From the NCBI RefSeq assembly GCF_012971745.1, contig NZ_CP048834.1:372001-436000 (forward strand): DNA of 64,000 nucleotides, read 5' to 3'. The stretch comes from Starkeya sp. ORNL1 (GTDB lineage Bacteria > Pseudomonadota > Alphaproteobacteria > Rhizobiales > Xanthobacteraceae). The notes beneath the pieces were generated by a model. It was not told where the DNA came from. It was given only the letters and a program-made list of their open reading frames with translations, and made no database searches. Below are positions 56,606-64,000 of the stretch, piece by piece. The position numbers and the translations under genes were made by a program. How positions within the stretch are numbered: position 1 is the first letter of the stretch; each line of letters opens with the position of its first letter.

Positions 56606-58468
56606 ATGGGTAACGAGAGCAGGATGCGCACGCGGGACGATGCAGCCTATGGGCAGCGCTCCGCCGGAGCACGGCCGTCCGCGGATGACCCGCTTGCCGA
56701 GCTGGCCCGGCTGATCGGCCAGGAAGATCCCTTCGCCGAATTCTTCCGCGAGAATGCCGACGCCGGCCAGCCGGCGTCCCATGCAGCACCTGCCGCGCGT
56801 TCGGCGCGTCCCGCCGCTCCAGCGCCGCGCCCGGCCCATGCGGAGCCGGCGCGCTCCGAGCCGGCCCGTCAGGAGCCGCAGGCTCGTCAGCAGCCGCCGG
56901 TTCGTCCGGAGCCGGCCCGTCACGAACCTGTACGTCAGGAACCCTCGCGTCCGGCGCCCGGTCCGTTCTCTGCGCTTGCCGCGGAAGCCTATGCAGAGCC
57001 GATCCCCCGCCAGAGCCGCAGCGAGCCGCGCGATCACCAGGAGCCGGCCCGGCCCACCAGCCGTCCGGTCCGCGAGCCTGAAGCGCCGCGAGCTGCCGAG
57101 CGCGCGCCGCGCATCTCCGATCGTGCGGAGGCGGCGGTCGCCGAGGCGTTGTTCGCAACGCCGGCGCCGTCCAGCAAGGCTCAGCCGACCAGTGCGCCGA
57201 CCGCGCGGACGCAGTCCGCTGCACCGGCGCGCGACGCCAATTTCCGCGATGCGACCACCAGCCGCGCCGCGCCCGCTTCCTTGCCTGGCTTCGACGCGCC
57301 GGCCAGCAATGCTGCCGCGCGGCCGACCGCACGCACCGAACCGCAGTCGCGCGGCGGCTATACGCTGGACGACGATGCCTATGATTATGGCCGTACCGCC
57401 ATCGAGCGCGACGGCTATGAAAGCGAGGCCTCCGGCGAGGCCGACGATGGCTACGAGTACGAGGCGTATGAGGAAGAGCGCCCACCGCGCAGCCGCCGGC
57501 TGGCCCTGCTCGGCACCGCCATTGGCTGCGCCATCCTGCTGATCGCAGGTGGATATTTCGGCCTGCGTGCCATGAACGGGGGCGGCGGCACGCTGGTCGC
57601 ATCCGGTCAGCCGCCGGTCATCAAGGCCGATCATGGGCCGAACAAGGTCGCGCCGCCCCAGCAGGCTGGCGGCGACCAGAGCGCCGACGGCCAGAAGCTG
57701 ATCTATGACCGCGTCGGCGGTGATCCCTCCGGCAATGAGCGGGTGGTATCGAGCCAGGAAGAGCCGGTCGATCCTTCGCAGGCGGCGCAGCCGCAGGCGG
57801 CCCAGCCGCGCGTGATCCTGCCGCCCACCGGCGGCAGCGGCCCGGTGCCGTCGCCTTCCGCGCCGGCTCCGCTCGGCGCGATGCCGTCGGCGAGCCCGCC
57901 CCAGGCACAGCAGCCCAGCTCCGGTTCCGCCAATCCGACCGAGCCGAAGCGCGTGCGCACCCTTACCGTGCGCGCCGATGGCACGGTGGTGGACGGTTCG
58001 TCCGCGCCGGTGCTCCAGGCGCCAAGCGCGTCGCTCTCGCCGGCTCCGGCCCCGGTTGGTGCGCCGATGCAGGTCAGCTCCTACGCGCAGGATGATGCGT
58101 CATCCTCGGCGATGCCGGCGAACGTGCCGCTGCCGCCGACCCGCGTCGCTGCAGCTCCGGTAGCGAGCCCGACCACCGCAGCGCCGGCCGCGCCCGCGGC
58201 AACCGACGCGGCGGGGTCTAACGGCTATTTCGTGCAGATAGCAGCGCAGCGCACCCAGGGTGAGGCGCAGTCTGCCTGGCGCGCCACGCAGGGCAAGTAT
58301 CCCGGCATCCTCGGCAGCTACAGCGCCAATATCCGCCGCGCCGATCTCGGCGATCGCGGCATCTATTACCGCGCGCAGGTCGGTCCCTTTAATTCGAAGG
58401 ACCAGGCCAATGAGCTGTGCCAGAGCCTGCGCGCCCAGGGCGGCGACTGCATGGTGCAGCGGAACTGA
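56606..58468 (+). CDS. SPOR-domain membrane protein
   Basis: A 620-residue protein. A long disordered N-terminal cytoplasmic part (1-290) is rich in Pro, Ala and Arg, with a run of degenerate EPARxEP-type repeats at about 78-115. A single membrane helix lies at about 299-321 (LLGTAIGCAILLIAGGYF). A Pro/Ser-rich periplasmic linker leads to a SPOR domain at about 540-618 (GYFVQIAAQRTQGEA, AQVGPFNSKDQA), which binds denuded peptidoglycan, often at the septum. It lies in the conserved argS - nagZ interval, next to nagZ, also a peptidoglycan gene. Confidence 0.9.
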   Translation: MGNESRMRTRDDAAYGQRSAGARPSADDPLAELARLIGQEDPFAEFFRENADAGQPASHAAPAARSARPAAPAPRPAHAEPARSEPARQEPQARQQPPVRPEPARHEPVRQEPSRPAPGPFSALAAEAYAEPIPRQSRSEPRDHQEPARPTSRPVREPEAPRAAERAPRISDRAEAAVAEALFATPAPSSKAQPTSAPTARTQSAAPARDANFRDATTSRAAPASLPGFDAPASNAAARPTARTEPQSRGGYTLDDDAYDYGRTAIERDGYESEASGEADDGYEYEAYEEERPPRSRRLALLGTAIGCAILLIAGGYFGLRAMNGGGGTLVASGQPPVIKADHGPNKVAPPQQAGGDQSADGQKLIYDRVGGDPSGNERVVSSQEEPVDPSQAAQPQAAQPRVILPPTGGSGPVPSPSAPAPLGAMPSASPPQAQQPSSGSANPTEPKRVRTLTVRADGTVVDGSSAPVLQAPSASLSPAPAPVGAPMQVSSYAQDDASSSAMPANVPLPPTRVAAAPVASPTTAAPAAPAATDAAGSNGYFVQIAAQRTQGEAQSAWRATQGKYPGILGSYSANIRRADLGDRGIYYRAQVGPFNSKDQANELCQSLRAQGGDCMVQRN

Positions 58469-58497
58469 TCCGCTGCGCTTAGGGCCAAGTCCTGCTT

Positions 58498-58603
58498 GAG
58501 CATCCTTCGAGGCTCGCTGCGCGAGCACCTCAGGATGAGGTTCTTCTTAAAAGCACAACCTCATCCTGAGGTGCCCGGCATAGCCGGGCCTCGAAGGATG
58601 CTC
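58498..58603. repeat. 106-bp nested palindromic repeat
   Basis: Outer arms GAGCATCCTTCGAGGC (58498-58513) and GCCTCGAAGGATGCTC (58588-58603) are perfect. Inner arms CACCTCAGGATGAGGTT (58526-58542) and AACCTCATCCTGAGGTG (58557-58573) are perfect too. Between outer and inner arms are two small hairpins, GCTCGC/GCGAGC and GCCCGGC/GCCGGGC. It would fold as a four-armed RNA or cruciform. This type is widely dispersed in Hyphomicrobiales genomes. Confidence 0.85.
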
Positions 58604-58664
58604 GCTTGACCTAAGGTCGTCACGCCGCTACCCGCAATCAGCCCGAGCAACCTACGGTTCATCC

Positions 58665-59687
58665 ATGCCGACGACGCCCCGCGCCTTCATCACCGGCTGC
58701 GCCGGCCCGGTCCTCACTCCTGAGGAAGAGCGCTTCTTCGCGGAGAGCGATCCGTGGGGGCTGATCGTGTTCCGCCGCAATATCGAGACGCCGGGGCAGG
58801 TGAGGGCGCTGGTCGCCGCCTTCCGTTCCATCGTCGGGCGCGCTGACGCGCCGGTGCTGGTCGACCAGGAGGGTGGACGCGTGCAGCGGCTGGCGCCGCC
58901 GCATTGGCCGGCCTATCCGCCGGCTGCGGGGTTCGCTGCCATAGCGGAGGCCGGCGACATGGCGGGCGCCAAGGCGACGGCCAAGCTCGGCGCGCGGCTG
59001 ATGGCGGACGATCTCGCGAGCCTCGGCATCAATGTCGATTGCGTGCCGTGCGCCGACCTGCGCCTGCCGGAAGGTCACGGCATCATCGGCGACCGCGCCT
59101 ATGGCGACACCCCGGCACAAGTGGCGAGCCTCGCCCGCGCTGCCGCGGAAGGTCTGATCGAGGGCGGCGTGCTTCCGGTGCTCAAGCATATCCCCGGCCA
59201 TGGCCGCGCCCGCGCCGACAGCCATGAGAGCCTGCCGGTCGTCGAGACCTCGCGCAAGGAATTGGAGGCGACCGACTTCGCGCCGTTCCGCCTGCTCGCC
59301 GACCTGCCGCTCGGCATGACCGCGCACGTCGTCTATTCCGCGATCGACACGGAGAACCCTGCGACCACTTCGAAGCGGGTGATCGAGGAGATCATTCGCG
59401 GCCATATCGGCTTCGATGGTGCACTGATGAGCGACGATCTCTCAATGGGTGCGCTCTCCGGCACGCTGGCGAGCCGGACCGAAGCCGCCTTCATCGCGGG
59501 CTGCGATCTCGCGCTCCATTGCAACGGCAAGATGGAGGAGATGGTGCAGGTGGCGTCCCAGACGCCGCAGCTTTCCGGCGAGGCGGCGCGGCGTTGTGCG
59601 GCGGCGCTCGACCGGCTCCGCAGCCCCGGCGCCTTCGAGGTTTCGCAGGCGCGCGCGCAATTTTCCGCTATGATCGCGGCGACGTGA
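58665..59687 (+). CDS. nagZ: beta-N-acetylhexosaminidase
   Basis: A 340-residue GH3 enzyme of peptidoglycan recycling that removes GlcNAc from anhydro-muropeptides in the cytoplasm. VDQEGGRVQRL, the acid/base loop KHIPGHGRARADSHESLP and the nucleophile Asp in MSDDLSMGAL are intact. No signal peptide. scpA starts 20 bp after its stop. Confidence 0.95.
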   Translation: MPTTPRAFITGCAGPVLTPEEERFFAESDPWGLIVFRRNIETPGQVRALVAAFRSIVGRADAPVLVDQEGGRVQRLAPPHWPAYPPAAGFAAIAEAGDMAGAKATAKLGARLMADDLASLGINVDCVPCADLRLPEGHGIIGDRAYGDTPAQVASLARAAAEGLIEGGVLPVLKHIPGHGRARADSHESLPVVETSRKELEATDFAPFRLLADLPLGMTAHVVYSAIDTENPATTSKRVIEEIIRGHIGFDGALMSDDLSMGALSGTLASRTEAAFIAGCDLALHCNGKMEEMVQVASQTPQLSGEAARRCAAALDRLRSPGAFEVSQARAQFSAMIAAT

Positions 59688-59707
59688 ACAGGACGCTGCC
59701 GGTATAG

Positions 59708-60511
59708 ATGGAGCAGAACGAATTCGCCTTCGAAACGGCTGAGCGCGGCGCGAGCGAGCCCGCGCTCGTCGTCGATGTCGACGGCTTCGAAGGTCCGCTC
59801 GACCTGCTGCTGGCGCTCGCCCGCACCCAGAAGGTGGATCTCCACCGCATCTCCATTCTCCAGCTTGCCGAGCAGTACCTCACCTTCGTCGAGGAAGCGC
59901 GCAAGGTGCGCCTCGAGCTCGCCGCCGATTATCTGGTCATGGCGGCGTGGCTCGCGTTTCTGAAGTCGCGCCTGCTACTGCCGGAGCCGCCAAAGGAGGA
60001 TGGGCCGAGCGCCGCCGAGTTGGCCGCCGATCTCGCCGAGCGGCTGCGCCGGCTGGAGCGTATTCGCAGCGCCGCCGCGCATCTCGCTACCCGTGACCGG
60101 ATGGGGCAGGACGTGTTCCCGCGCGGCCATGCCGAGCCGCTGCACAGCGCAGGGGCCGTGGTCTATGAGGCGGGCCTCTATGACCTGCTCGCTGCCTATG
60201 GCGCGCATCGGCAAAGGATTGCGCTCTCCCAGGTGCGCTTCGCGCCCCGTCACGTGCTCTCGCTGGCGGACGCCCGCGAGCGGCTGGAGCGGCTGATCGG
60301 CCGGCTGCCGCCGGGTGGCGACTGGGCGCGGCTCGACGGCTTCCTGCTCAACTGGATGGCCGATCCGAAGATGCGCGCCACCGCGCTCGCCTCAGGCTTC
60401 TCCGCGACCCTTGAGATGGTGCGCGAGGGGATGATCGAGCTGCAGCAGGATGGCGCCTTCGCGCCAATCTGGATCCGACCGCTCGGTTCCGGTGACGAGG
60501 ACGGGGCATGA
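59708..60511 (+). CDS. scpA: segregation and condensation protein A
   Basis: A 267-residue kleisin of the SMC-ScpAB condensin. The N-terminal Smc-contacting motif is FEGPLDLLLALARTQKVDL; ISILQLAEQYL and KSRLLLPEPP follow, and the C-terminal winged helix (DLLAAYGAHRQR.. to MIELQQDGAFAPI) is complete. Its stop overlaps scpB by 4 bases (ATGA). Confidence 0.94.
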   Translation: MEQNEFAFETAERGASEPALVVDVDGFEGPLDLLLALARTQKVDLHRISILQLAEQYLTFVEEARKVRLELAADYLVMAAWLAFLKSRLLLPEPPKEDGPSAAELAADLAERLRRLERIRSAAAHLATRDRMGQDVFPRGHAEPLHSAGAVVYEAGLYDLLAAYGAHRQRIALSQVRFAPRHVLSLADARERLERLIGRLPPGGDWARLDGFLLNWMADPKMRATALASGFSATLEMVREGMIELQQDGAFAPIWIRPLGSGDEDGA

Positions 60512-61200
60512 ACATGCAGCCCGTCCGCGAGCGCACCGAGGAGCCCCGTCGCGCACCGGCCCTGCGCCTGCTGGAGGCCATGCTGTTCGCCGCGGGCGAG
60601 CCGCTGGACGAGGCGACGCTGCTGGCGCGCCTGCCGGAGGGCGCCGACCTGCCAGCCCTGCTCGCCGAGCTTGCCACCGAGTATGCGCCGCGCGGCGTGA
60701 ACCTCACGCGTGTTGCCGGCAAATGGATGTTCCGCACCGCGCCGGATCTCGGCTTCCTGCTCGCCCGCGACAAGCCGGAGCCGCGCAAGCTCTCCCGCGC
60801 GGCGCTGGAGACGCTGGCCATCATTGCCTATCACCAGCCGGCCACCCGTGCCGAGATCGAGGAGATACGCGGCGTCGCCGCCAACAAGGGCACGCTCGAC
60901 GTGCTGCTGGAGGCCGGCTGGATCCGCATGCGCGGGCGCCGCCGCAGCCCCGGGCGGCCGGTCACCTACGGCACGGCCGAGGGGTTTCTCGTGCATTTCG
61001 GCCTCGATTCGATCCAGGATCTGCCGGGCATCGAAGAGTTGAAGGGCACCGGCCTAATCGACGCGCGGGTGCCGGCGGGCTTGACGGTGCCCATACCCAA
61101 TGACGATGTGACGCTCCAGGATGACGAGGACCCCCTCGAGCCTGACGTGATCGACCTCGGTCTGGTGCCGCGCGCGGTGCCGGAGGACGACGAGGACTGA
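60508..61200 (+). CDS. scpB: segregation and condensation protein B
   Basis: A 230-residue ScpB with two winged-helix domains (LLEAMLFAAGEPLDE; LSRAALETLAIIAYHQPATR; GVAANKGTLDVLLEAGWI). The C-terminal ~35 residues are acidic. It binds ScpA in the condensin complex. Its TGA stop is the start of a palindromic repeat. Confidence 0.94.
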   Translation: MNMQPVRERTEEPRRAPALRLLEAMLFAAGEPLDEATLLARLPEGADLPALLAELATEYAPRGVNLTRVAGKWMFRTAPDLGFLLARDKPEPRKLSRAALETLAIIAYHQPATRAEIEEIRGVAANKGTLDVLLEAGWIRMRGRRRSPGRPVTYGTAEGFLVHFGLDSIQDLPGIEELKGTGLIDARVPAGLTVPIPNDDVTLQDDEDPLEPDVIDLGLVPRAVPEDDED

Positions 61201-61305
61201 GCATGTTCCGCAAAAGTTGAATGACTTTTGCGATCAGAACCTGCTCCAGCCCATTGAAACTAGAGCATCTGCCTGCCGTTTCGATGGAACGACAGGCAGA
61301 TGCTC
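61199..61305. repeat. bipartite palindromic repeat after scpB
   Basis: Module 1 (61199-61246): GAGCATGTTC, inner GCAAAAGT / ACTTTTGC, ending GAACCTGCTC. Module 2 (61263-61305): GAGCATCTGCCTG / CAGGCAGATGCTC arms around a TTTCGATGGAA loop. This is the second copy of the unit at 29277-29388; the inner core CAAAAGTTGAATGACTTTTG is identical. The first bases lie within the scpB stop codon. Confidence 0.88.
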
Positions 61306-61340
61306 GAGCCGCCGACGCGGCACCCGCACTGGAGCCGCCT

Positions 61341-62429
61341 ATGTCTGCCGCCACCGCCCGCACCCCGGTCTCGCTCGCCAGCCGCCTCACCATCGATGAT
61401 GTGCGCCACAGCTACGGCACGGTGGAAGCGGTGCGCGGCGTCTCGTTGACGGTGGAGCCGGGCGAGATCGTCTGCCTGCTCGGCCACTCCGGCTGCGGCA
61501 AGACCACGCTGCTGCGCCTCGTCGCCGGTATCGAGCGCCCCACCGGCGGGCGCATCGCCCTCGACCGCATGGTGGTCGCCGGACCCGACGCGTTCGTGCC
61601 GCCGGAGAAGCGCAATATCGGCCTGGTGTTCCAGGATTATGCGCTGTTCCCGCATCTCACCAATCTGGAGAACGTCACTTTCGGCCTGCGCAGCCTCAGC
61701 CGCGCCCAGGCAGAGGACGAGGCGCGCCGGGCGCTCGCCCGCGTGCGGCTGGAACGCTATGCCGAGGAGTATCCCCACGCGCTCTCCGGCGGCGAGCAGC
61801 AGCGCGTTGCGCTGGCCCGCGCGCTGGTGCCGCGGCCGGGCATATTGCTGATGGACGAGCCGTTCTCGGGCCTCGACCGGCGGCTGCGCGACACGGTGCG
61901 CACCGAGACGCTGAACGTGCTGCGGGAGGCCCGCGCCACCTGCATCATCGTCACCCATGATCCGGAGGAGGCGATGCGGCTCGGTGATCGCATCGCGCTG
62001 ATGCGCGGCGGACGCCTCGCCCAGGTTGGTACGCCGGAGGAACTCTATCGCACGCCGTCCGATCTCGCGACCGCGCGCTTTTTCTGCGAGATCAACGAGA
62101 TCGCGGGGAAGGTCGCGGCCGGGCGGCTCGAGACGCCGTTCGGCAGCTTCGCTGCCAGCGGGCTGGGCGAGGGAGCGGCCGCCGTTGCCGCCATCCGCCC
62201 GCAGGGCGTGGAATTGCGTGCGCCGGGCTCCGGGCGTGCGGGGCGCATCGTCGCACACCGTTTCCTCGGGGAACTTGACCTCTACGAGATCGCCGTCGAT
62301 GGGCTGGACGAGCCGCTGGTATCAAGGCGCCGCGCTACCGCCGGACTCGCGCGTGGCCATGATGTGGGCGTGCACATAGACCCGGCAGAGGTCCTTGTTT
62401 TCGCCGCGGGAGAGGCGGGAGCCGGATGA
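61341..62429 (+). CDS. ABC transporter ATPase, Fe3+/spermidine type
   Basis: A 362-residue ATPase: Walker A GHSGCGKTT, Q-loop VFQDYALFPHL, signature LSGGEQQR, Walker B GILLMDEPFSGLD and H-switch IVTHDPEEAM. The C-terminal ~115 residues form a TOBE-like regulatory domain (VAAIRPQGVEL, GELDLYEIAVDG). This is the FbpC/PotA type, but no permease or binding protein is adjacent. ATG 61341 has GGAG 7 nt upstream. Confidence 0.85.
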   Translation: MSAATARTPVSLASRLTIDDVRHSYGTVEAVRGVSLTVEPGEIVCLLGHSGCGKTTLLRLVAGIERPTGGRIALDRMVVAGPDAFVPPEKRNIGLVFQDYALFPHLTNLENVTFGLRSLSRAQAEDEARRALARVRLERYAEEYPHALSGGEQQRVALARALVPRPGILLMDEPFSGLDRRLRDTVRTETLNVLREARATCIIVTHDPEEAMRLGDRIALMRGGRLAQVGTPEELYRTPSDLATARFFCEINEIAGKVAAGRLETPFGSFAASGLGEGAAAVAAIRPQGVELRAPGSGRAGRIVAHRFLGELDLYEIAVDGLDEPLVSRRRATAGLARGHDVGVHIDPAEVLVFAAGEAGAG

Positions 62430-62488
62430 CGCTACGCGAAACGTGAAGGGTTTCCGCGAAGCGCCTGAATCTGCCTCCCTTTAAAATG

Positions 62489-62553
62489 CTAGAGGACAAT
62501 TTACGTTTGTGGGGAAAGCGATGGCGCTTCCCTGAAAAACGATCGTGCTCTAG
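62489..62553. repeat. imperfect palindrome upstream of tatA
   Basis: CTAGAG (62489-62494) and CTCTAG (62548-62553) flank an inner GGGAAAGCG-ATGG-CGCTTCCC hairpin (one bulge). It belongs to the same loose class as the repeats at 4.9, 29.3 and 61.2 kb. A tatA promoter is likely nearby. Confidence 0.5.
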
Positions 62554-62618
62554 TGTCCCAACTGATTTCAGGTACGCCGCCGCAAGGGGCCGGCCGCATA
62601 CCGTAGAGGAGTAATGTT

Positions 62619-62846
62619 ATGGGTGGTTTGAGCATCTGGCACTGGATCATCGTGCTGGTGGTCGTGCTCCTGCTGTTCGGCCGTGGCAAGCTGTCCGAGC
62701 TGATGGGTGACGCTGCCAAGGGCATCAAGGCGTTCAAGAAGGGCATGGCGGACGACGAGGACACGGCGGCGACCAAGCCGGCCGAGCCGACGCGCACCAT
62801 CGACCATCAGCCCGGCGTCGAAGCCGAGCGCAGCAAGGTCGGCTGA
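62619..62846 (+). CDS. tatA: twin-arginine translocase subunit TatA
   Basis: A 75-residue pore-forming Tat subunit. Short periplasmic N-terminus, membrane helix ([14 protein letters not shown]), the [12 protein letters not shown] hinge, amphipathic helix ([14 protein letters not shown]) and an acidic tail. GAGG-like site about 8 nt upstream. First gene of tatABC. Confidence 0.95.
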   Translation: MGGLSIWHWIIVLVVVLLLFGRGKLSELMGDAAKGIKAFKKGMADDEDTAATKPAEPTRTIDHQPGVEAERSKVG

Positions 62847-62875
62847 TCCGATCCTCGGCCCGAACGGAACGGGGA

Positions 62876-62896
62876 GGGGCCGCGCCGCGCGGCCCC
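62876..62896. promoter_or_regulatory. 10-bp GC-only stem between tatA and tatB
   Basis: GGGGCCGCGC (62876-62885) pairs perfectly with GCGCGGCCCC (62887-62896) over a single base. It ends 10 nt before the tatB ATG and has no T-run. It may limit tatB read-through or ribosome access, consistent with TatA being made in excess. Confidence 0.5.
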
Positions 62897-62906
62897 AGCA
62901 TGATCT

Positions 62907-63743
62907 ATGTTTGATATCGGCTGGTCCGAGCTTCTCGTCATCGGCATCGTCGCGCTCGTCGTTATCGGGCCGAAGGAGCTGCCGGGAGTCCTGCGCACTG
63001 TCGGGCAGATGGTGGGCAAGCTGCGCCGTATGGCAGGCGAATTCCAGGGACAATTCCAGGAAGCGCTGCGCGAGGCCGAACTTGACGGCCTGAAGAAGAG
63101 CTTCACCGACTTCACCGAAGACGCGAACAAGAGCATTGCCGGCGCGCTGCCGAGCAATCCGCTGCTTGACCTCGAGAATGAGGTGAAAGCCGCCAAGGAC
63201 GCTATCGAGGGCCGCAAGGGCGAGCCGGCGACCAAGATCGAGGACGCCGCTGCCCAGGCGACCGGCATCGATCCGGCGACCGCCGCCGTCGAGGCGCAGT
63301 TGCCAAAGCCGGAAGAGCCGCCGCCGCTGGAGCCCTATGCGTTCGAGGACATCGTTTCGGGCGGGGCGAAACCCGAAGCGCTGCCAGCGGCCACGACAAC
63401 GCCGGTCGAAGCCAGGCCGCTGGATTCCAAACTTGATGACGTGAAGCCCGCGACCGTCGAACCGGATGCCGCCGCGGCGCGGGTGGCCATCGAGGGTGCG
63501 CCGGCCGATCTGTTTGCCGACGATCTGCCCGCGGCAGTGCCTGCCAAGCCAAAGCGCAAGCCCCGCGTGGCGACGGCGCCGGCCGAGCCGGAGCTGAGCG
63601 AGGCGGTCGCGGCGCTGGACGACACCGCGAGCACGGCGGAGAAGCCGAAGCGCAAGCCGCGGGCGCGGGTCAAGACGCCGACTACCGAGACATCAACCGA
63701 CACGACAACGACTGCCGGCGATGAAGGGCCGGACGCAGCATGA
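62907..63743 (+). CDS. tatB: twin-arginine translocase subunit TatB
   Basis: A 278-residue TatB: membrane helix with the polar start [18 protein letters not shown] and the [14 protein letters not shown] hinge, a long amphipathic helix, then an extended Ala/Pro/acid-rich tail with basic KPKRKPR repeats. The tail is longer than in E. coli TatB but usual in this order. No clear Shine-Dalgarno precedes the ATG. The stop overlaps tatC (ATGA). Confidence 0.93.
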   Translation: MFDIGWSELLVIGIVALVVIGPKELPGVLRTVGQMVGKLRRMAGEFQGQFQEALREAELDGLKKSFTDFTEDANKSIAGALPSNPLLDLENEVKAAKDAIEGRKGEPATKIEDAAAQATGIDPATAAVEAQLPKPEEPPPLEPYAFEDIVSGGAKPEALPAATTTPVEARPLDSKLDDVKPATVEPDAAAARVAIEGAPADLFADDLPAAVPAKPKRKPRVATAPAEPELSEAVAALDDTASTAEKPKRKPRARVKTPTTETSTDTTTTAGDEGPDAA

Positions 63744-64000
63744 GCCAGGAAGATATCGATGCCTCGAAGGCACCGCTGATCGAGCATCTGATCGAGCTGC
63801 GCTCGCGGCTCATCAAGTCGCTCATCGCTTTCTTCGTGGCCTTCTTCGCCTGCTTCATGCTGGGCAAGGTGATCTACAACATCCTGCTGTGGCCGTATGA
63901 GTTCGCAGCCGGCGGCACCGAGCACGTGAAGCTCATCTACACCGCGCCGCAGGAATTCCTGTTCACCCAGATCAAGCTCGGCATGTTCGGCGCTGCCTTC
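63740..64000 (+). CDS. tatC: twin-arginine translocase subunit TatC, 5' part
   Basis: The first 87 residues, then the window ends. The N-terminus has [17 protein letters not shown], the conserved TatC opening, followed by the first membrane helix, and the [16 protein letters not shown] loop. TatC recognises the RR signal. It overlaps tatB by 4 bases. Confidence 0.93.
   Translation, partial: MSQEDIDASKAPLIEHLIELRSRLIKSLIAFFVAFFACFMLGKVIYNILLWPYEFAAGGTEHVKLIYTAPQEFLFTQIKLGMFGAAF

Overview
The window is GC-rich DNA from an alphaproteobacterium, most likely of the order Hyphomicrobiales and close to Xanthobacteraceae-type carboxydotrophs. Three things point there: the conserved order argS - SPOR protein - nagZ - scpA - scpB - tatABC, the popZ - valS neighbourhood with an ExoR-like gene, and palindromic intergenic repeats of a kind common in that order. 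I read about 60 protein genes (two cut by the window edges), two tRNAs and several families of palindromic repeats. There is no rRNA, CRISPR array, phage or recognisable intact insertion sequence.

Layout. 1-6.4 kb: a possible envelope-signalling module made of a metallo-beta-lactamase-fold hydrolase (cut by the edge), a CHASE2 class III nucleotide cyclase, a TPR/outer-membrane barrel protein and two secreted FecR-domain proteins. 6.7-15.5 kb: an aerobic carbon monoxide dehydrogenase cluster, coxC-M-S-L-D-E-F-G. CoxL carries the AYRCSFR active-site loop of genuine form I CO dehydrogenase. CoxC is a membrane MHYT sensor fused to a LytTR DNA-binding domain. coxB, H, I and K are absent from the window. 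15.5-21.9 kb: envelope and metabolic genes (LytR_C-like membrane protein, GH15 glucoamylase, DUF2059 protein, gamma-glutamyltransferase, AhpD-like protein, cupin).

22.2-37.3 kb is an accessory, stress-like block. It holds two sensor kinase clusters of similar composition (kinase, receiver-only regulator, FixJ-type regulators), an Rrf2 regulator, an MBL-fold hydrolase, a MscS channel with a cyclic-nucleotide-binding domain, an NmrA-like reductase, a second cupin, a Tat-exported alpha/beta hydrolase and an MFS carrier. It ends next to tRNA-Asn. From 37.7 kb to the end the genes are mostly core: MsbA-like exporter, tRNA-Cys, pcm, tolC, popZ, aldo/keto reductase, valS, mgtC, ilvD, exoR, xth, mtnN, erpA, dgt, argS, SPOR protein, nagZ, scpAB, an ABC ATPase and tatABC (tatC cut by the edge).

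How it fits together: the cox genes let the cell take electrons from CO, with coxMSL encoding the enzyme and coxDEFG its maturation and membrane coupling; CoxC probably controls expression. The 5' module may turn an envelope signal into cAMP or cGMP. The cNMP-binding MscS channel is the only obvious cyclic-nucleotide receptor in the window. Several proteins carry Tat-like signals, and the window also carries the Tat translocase genes.
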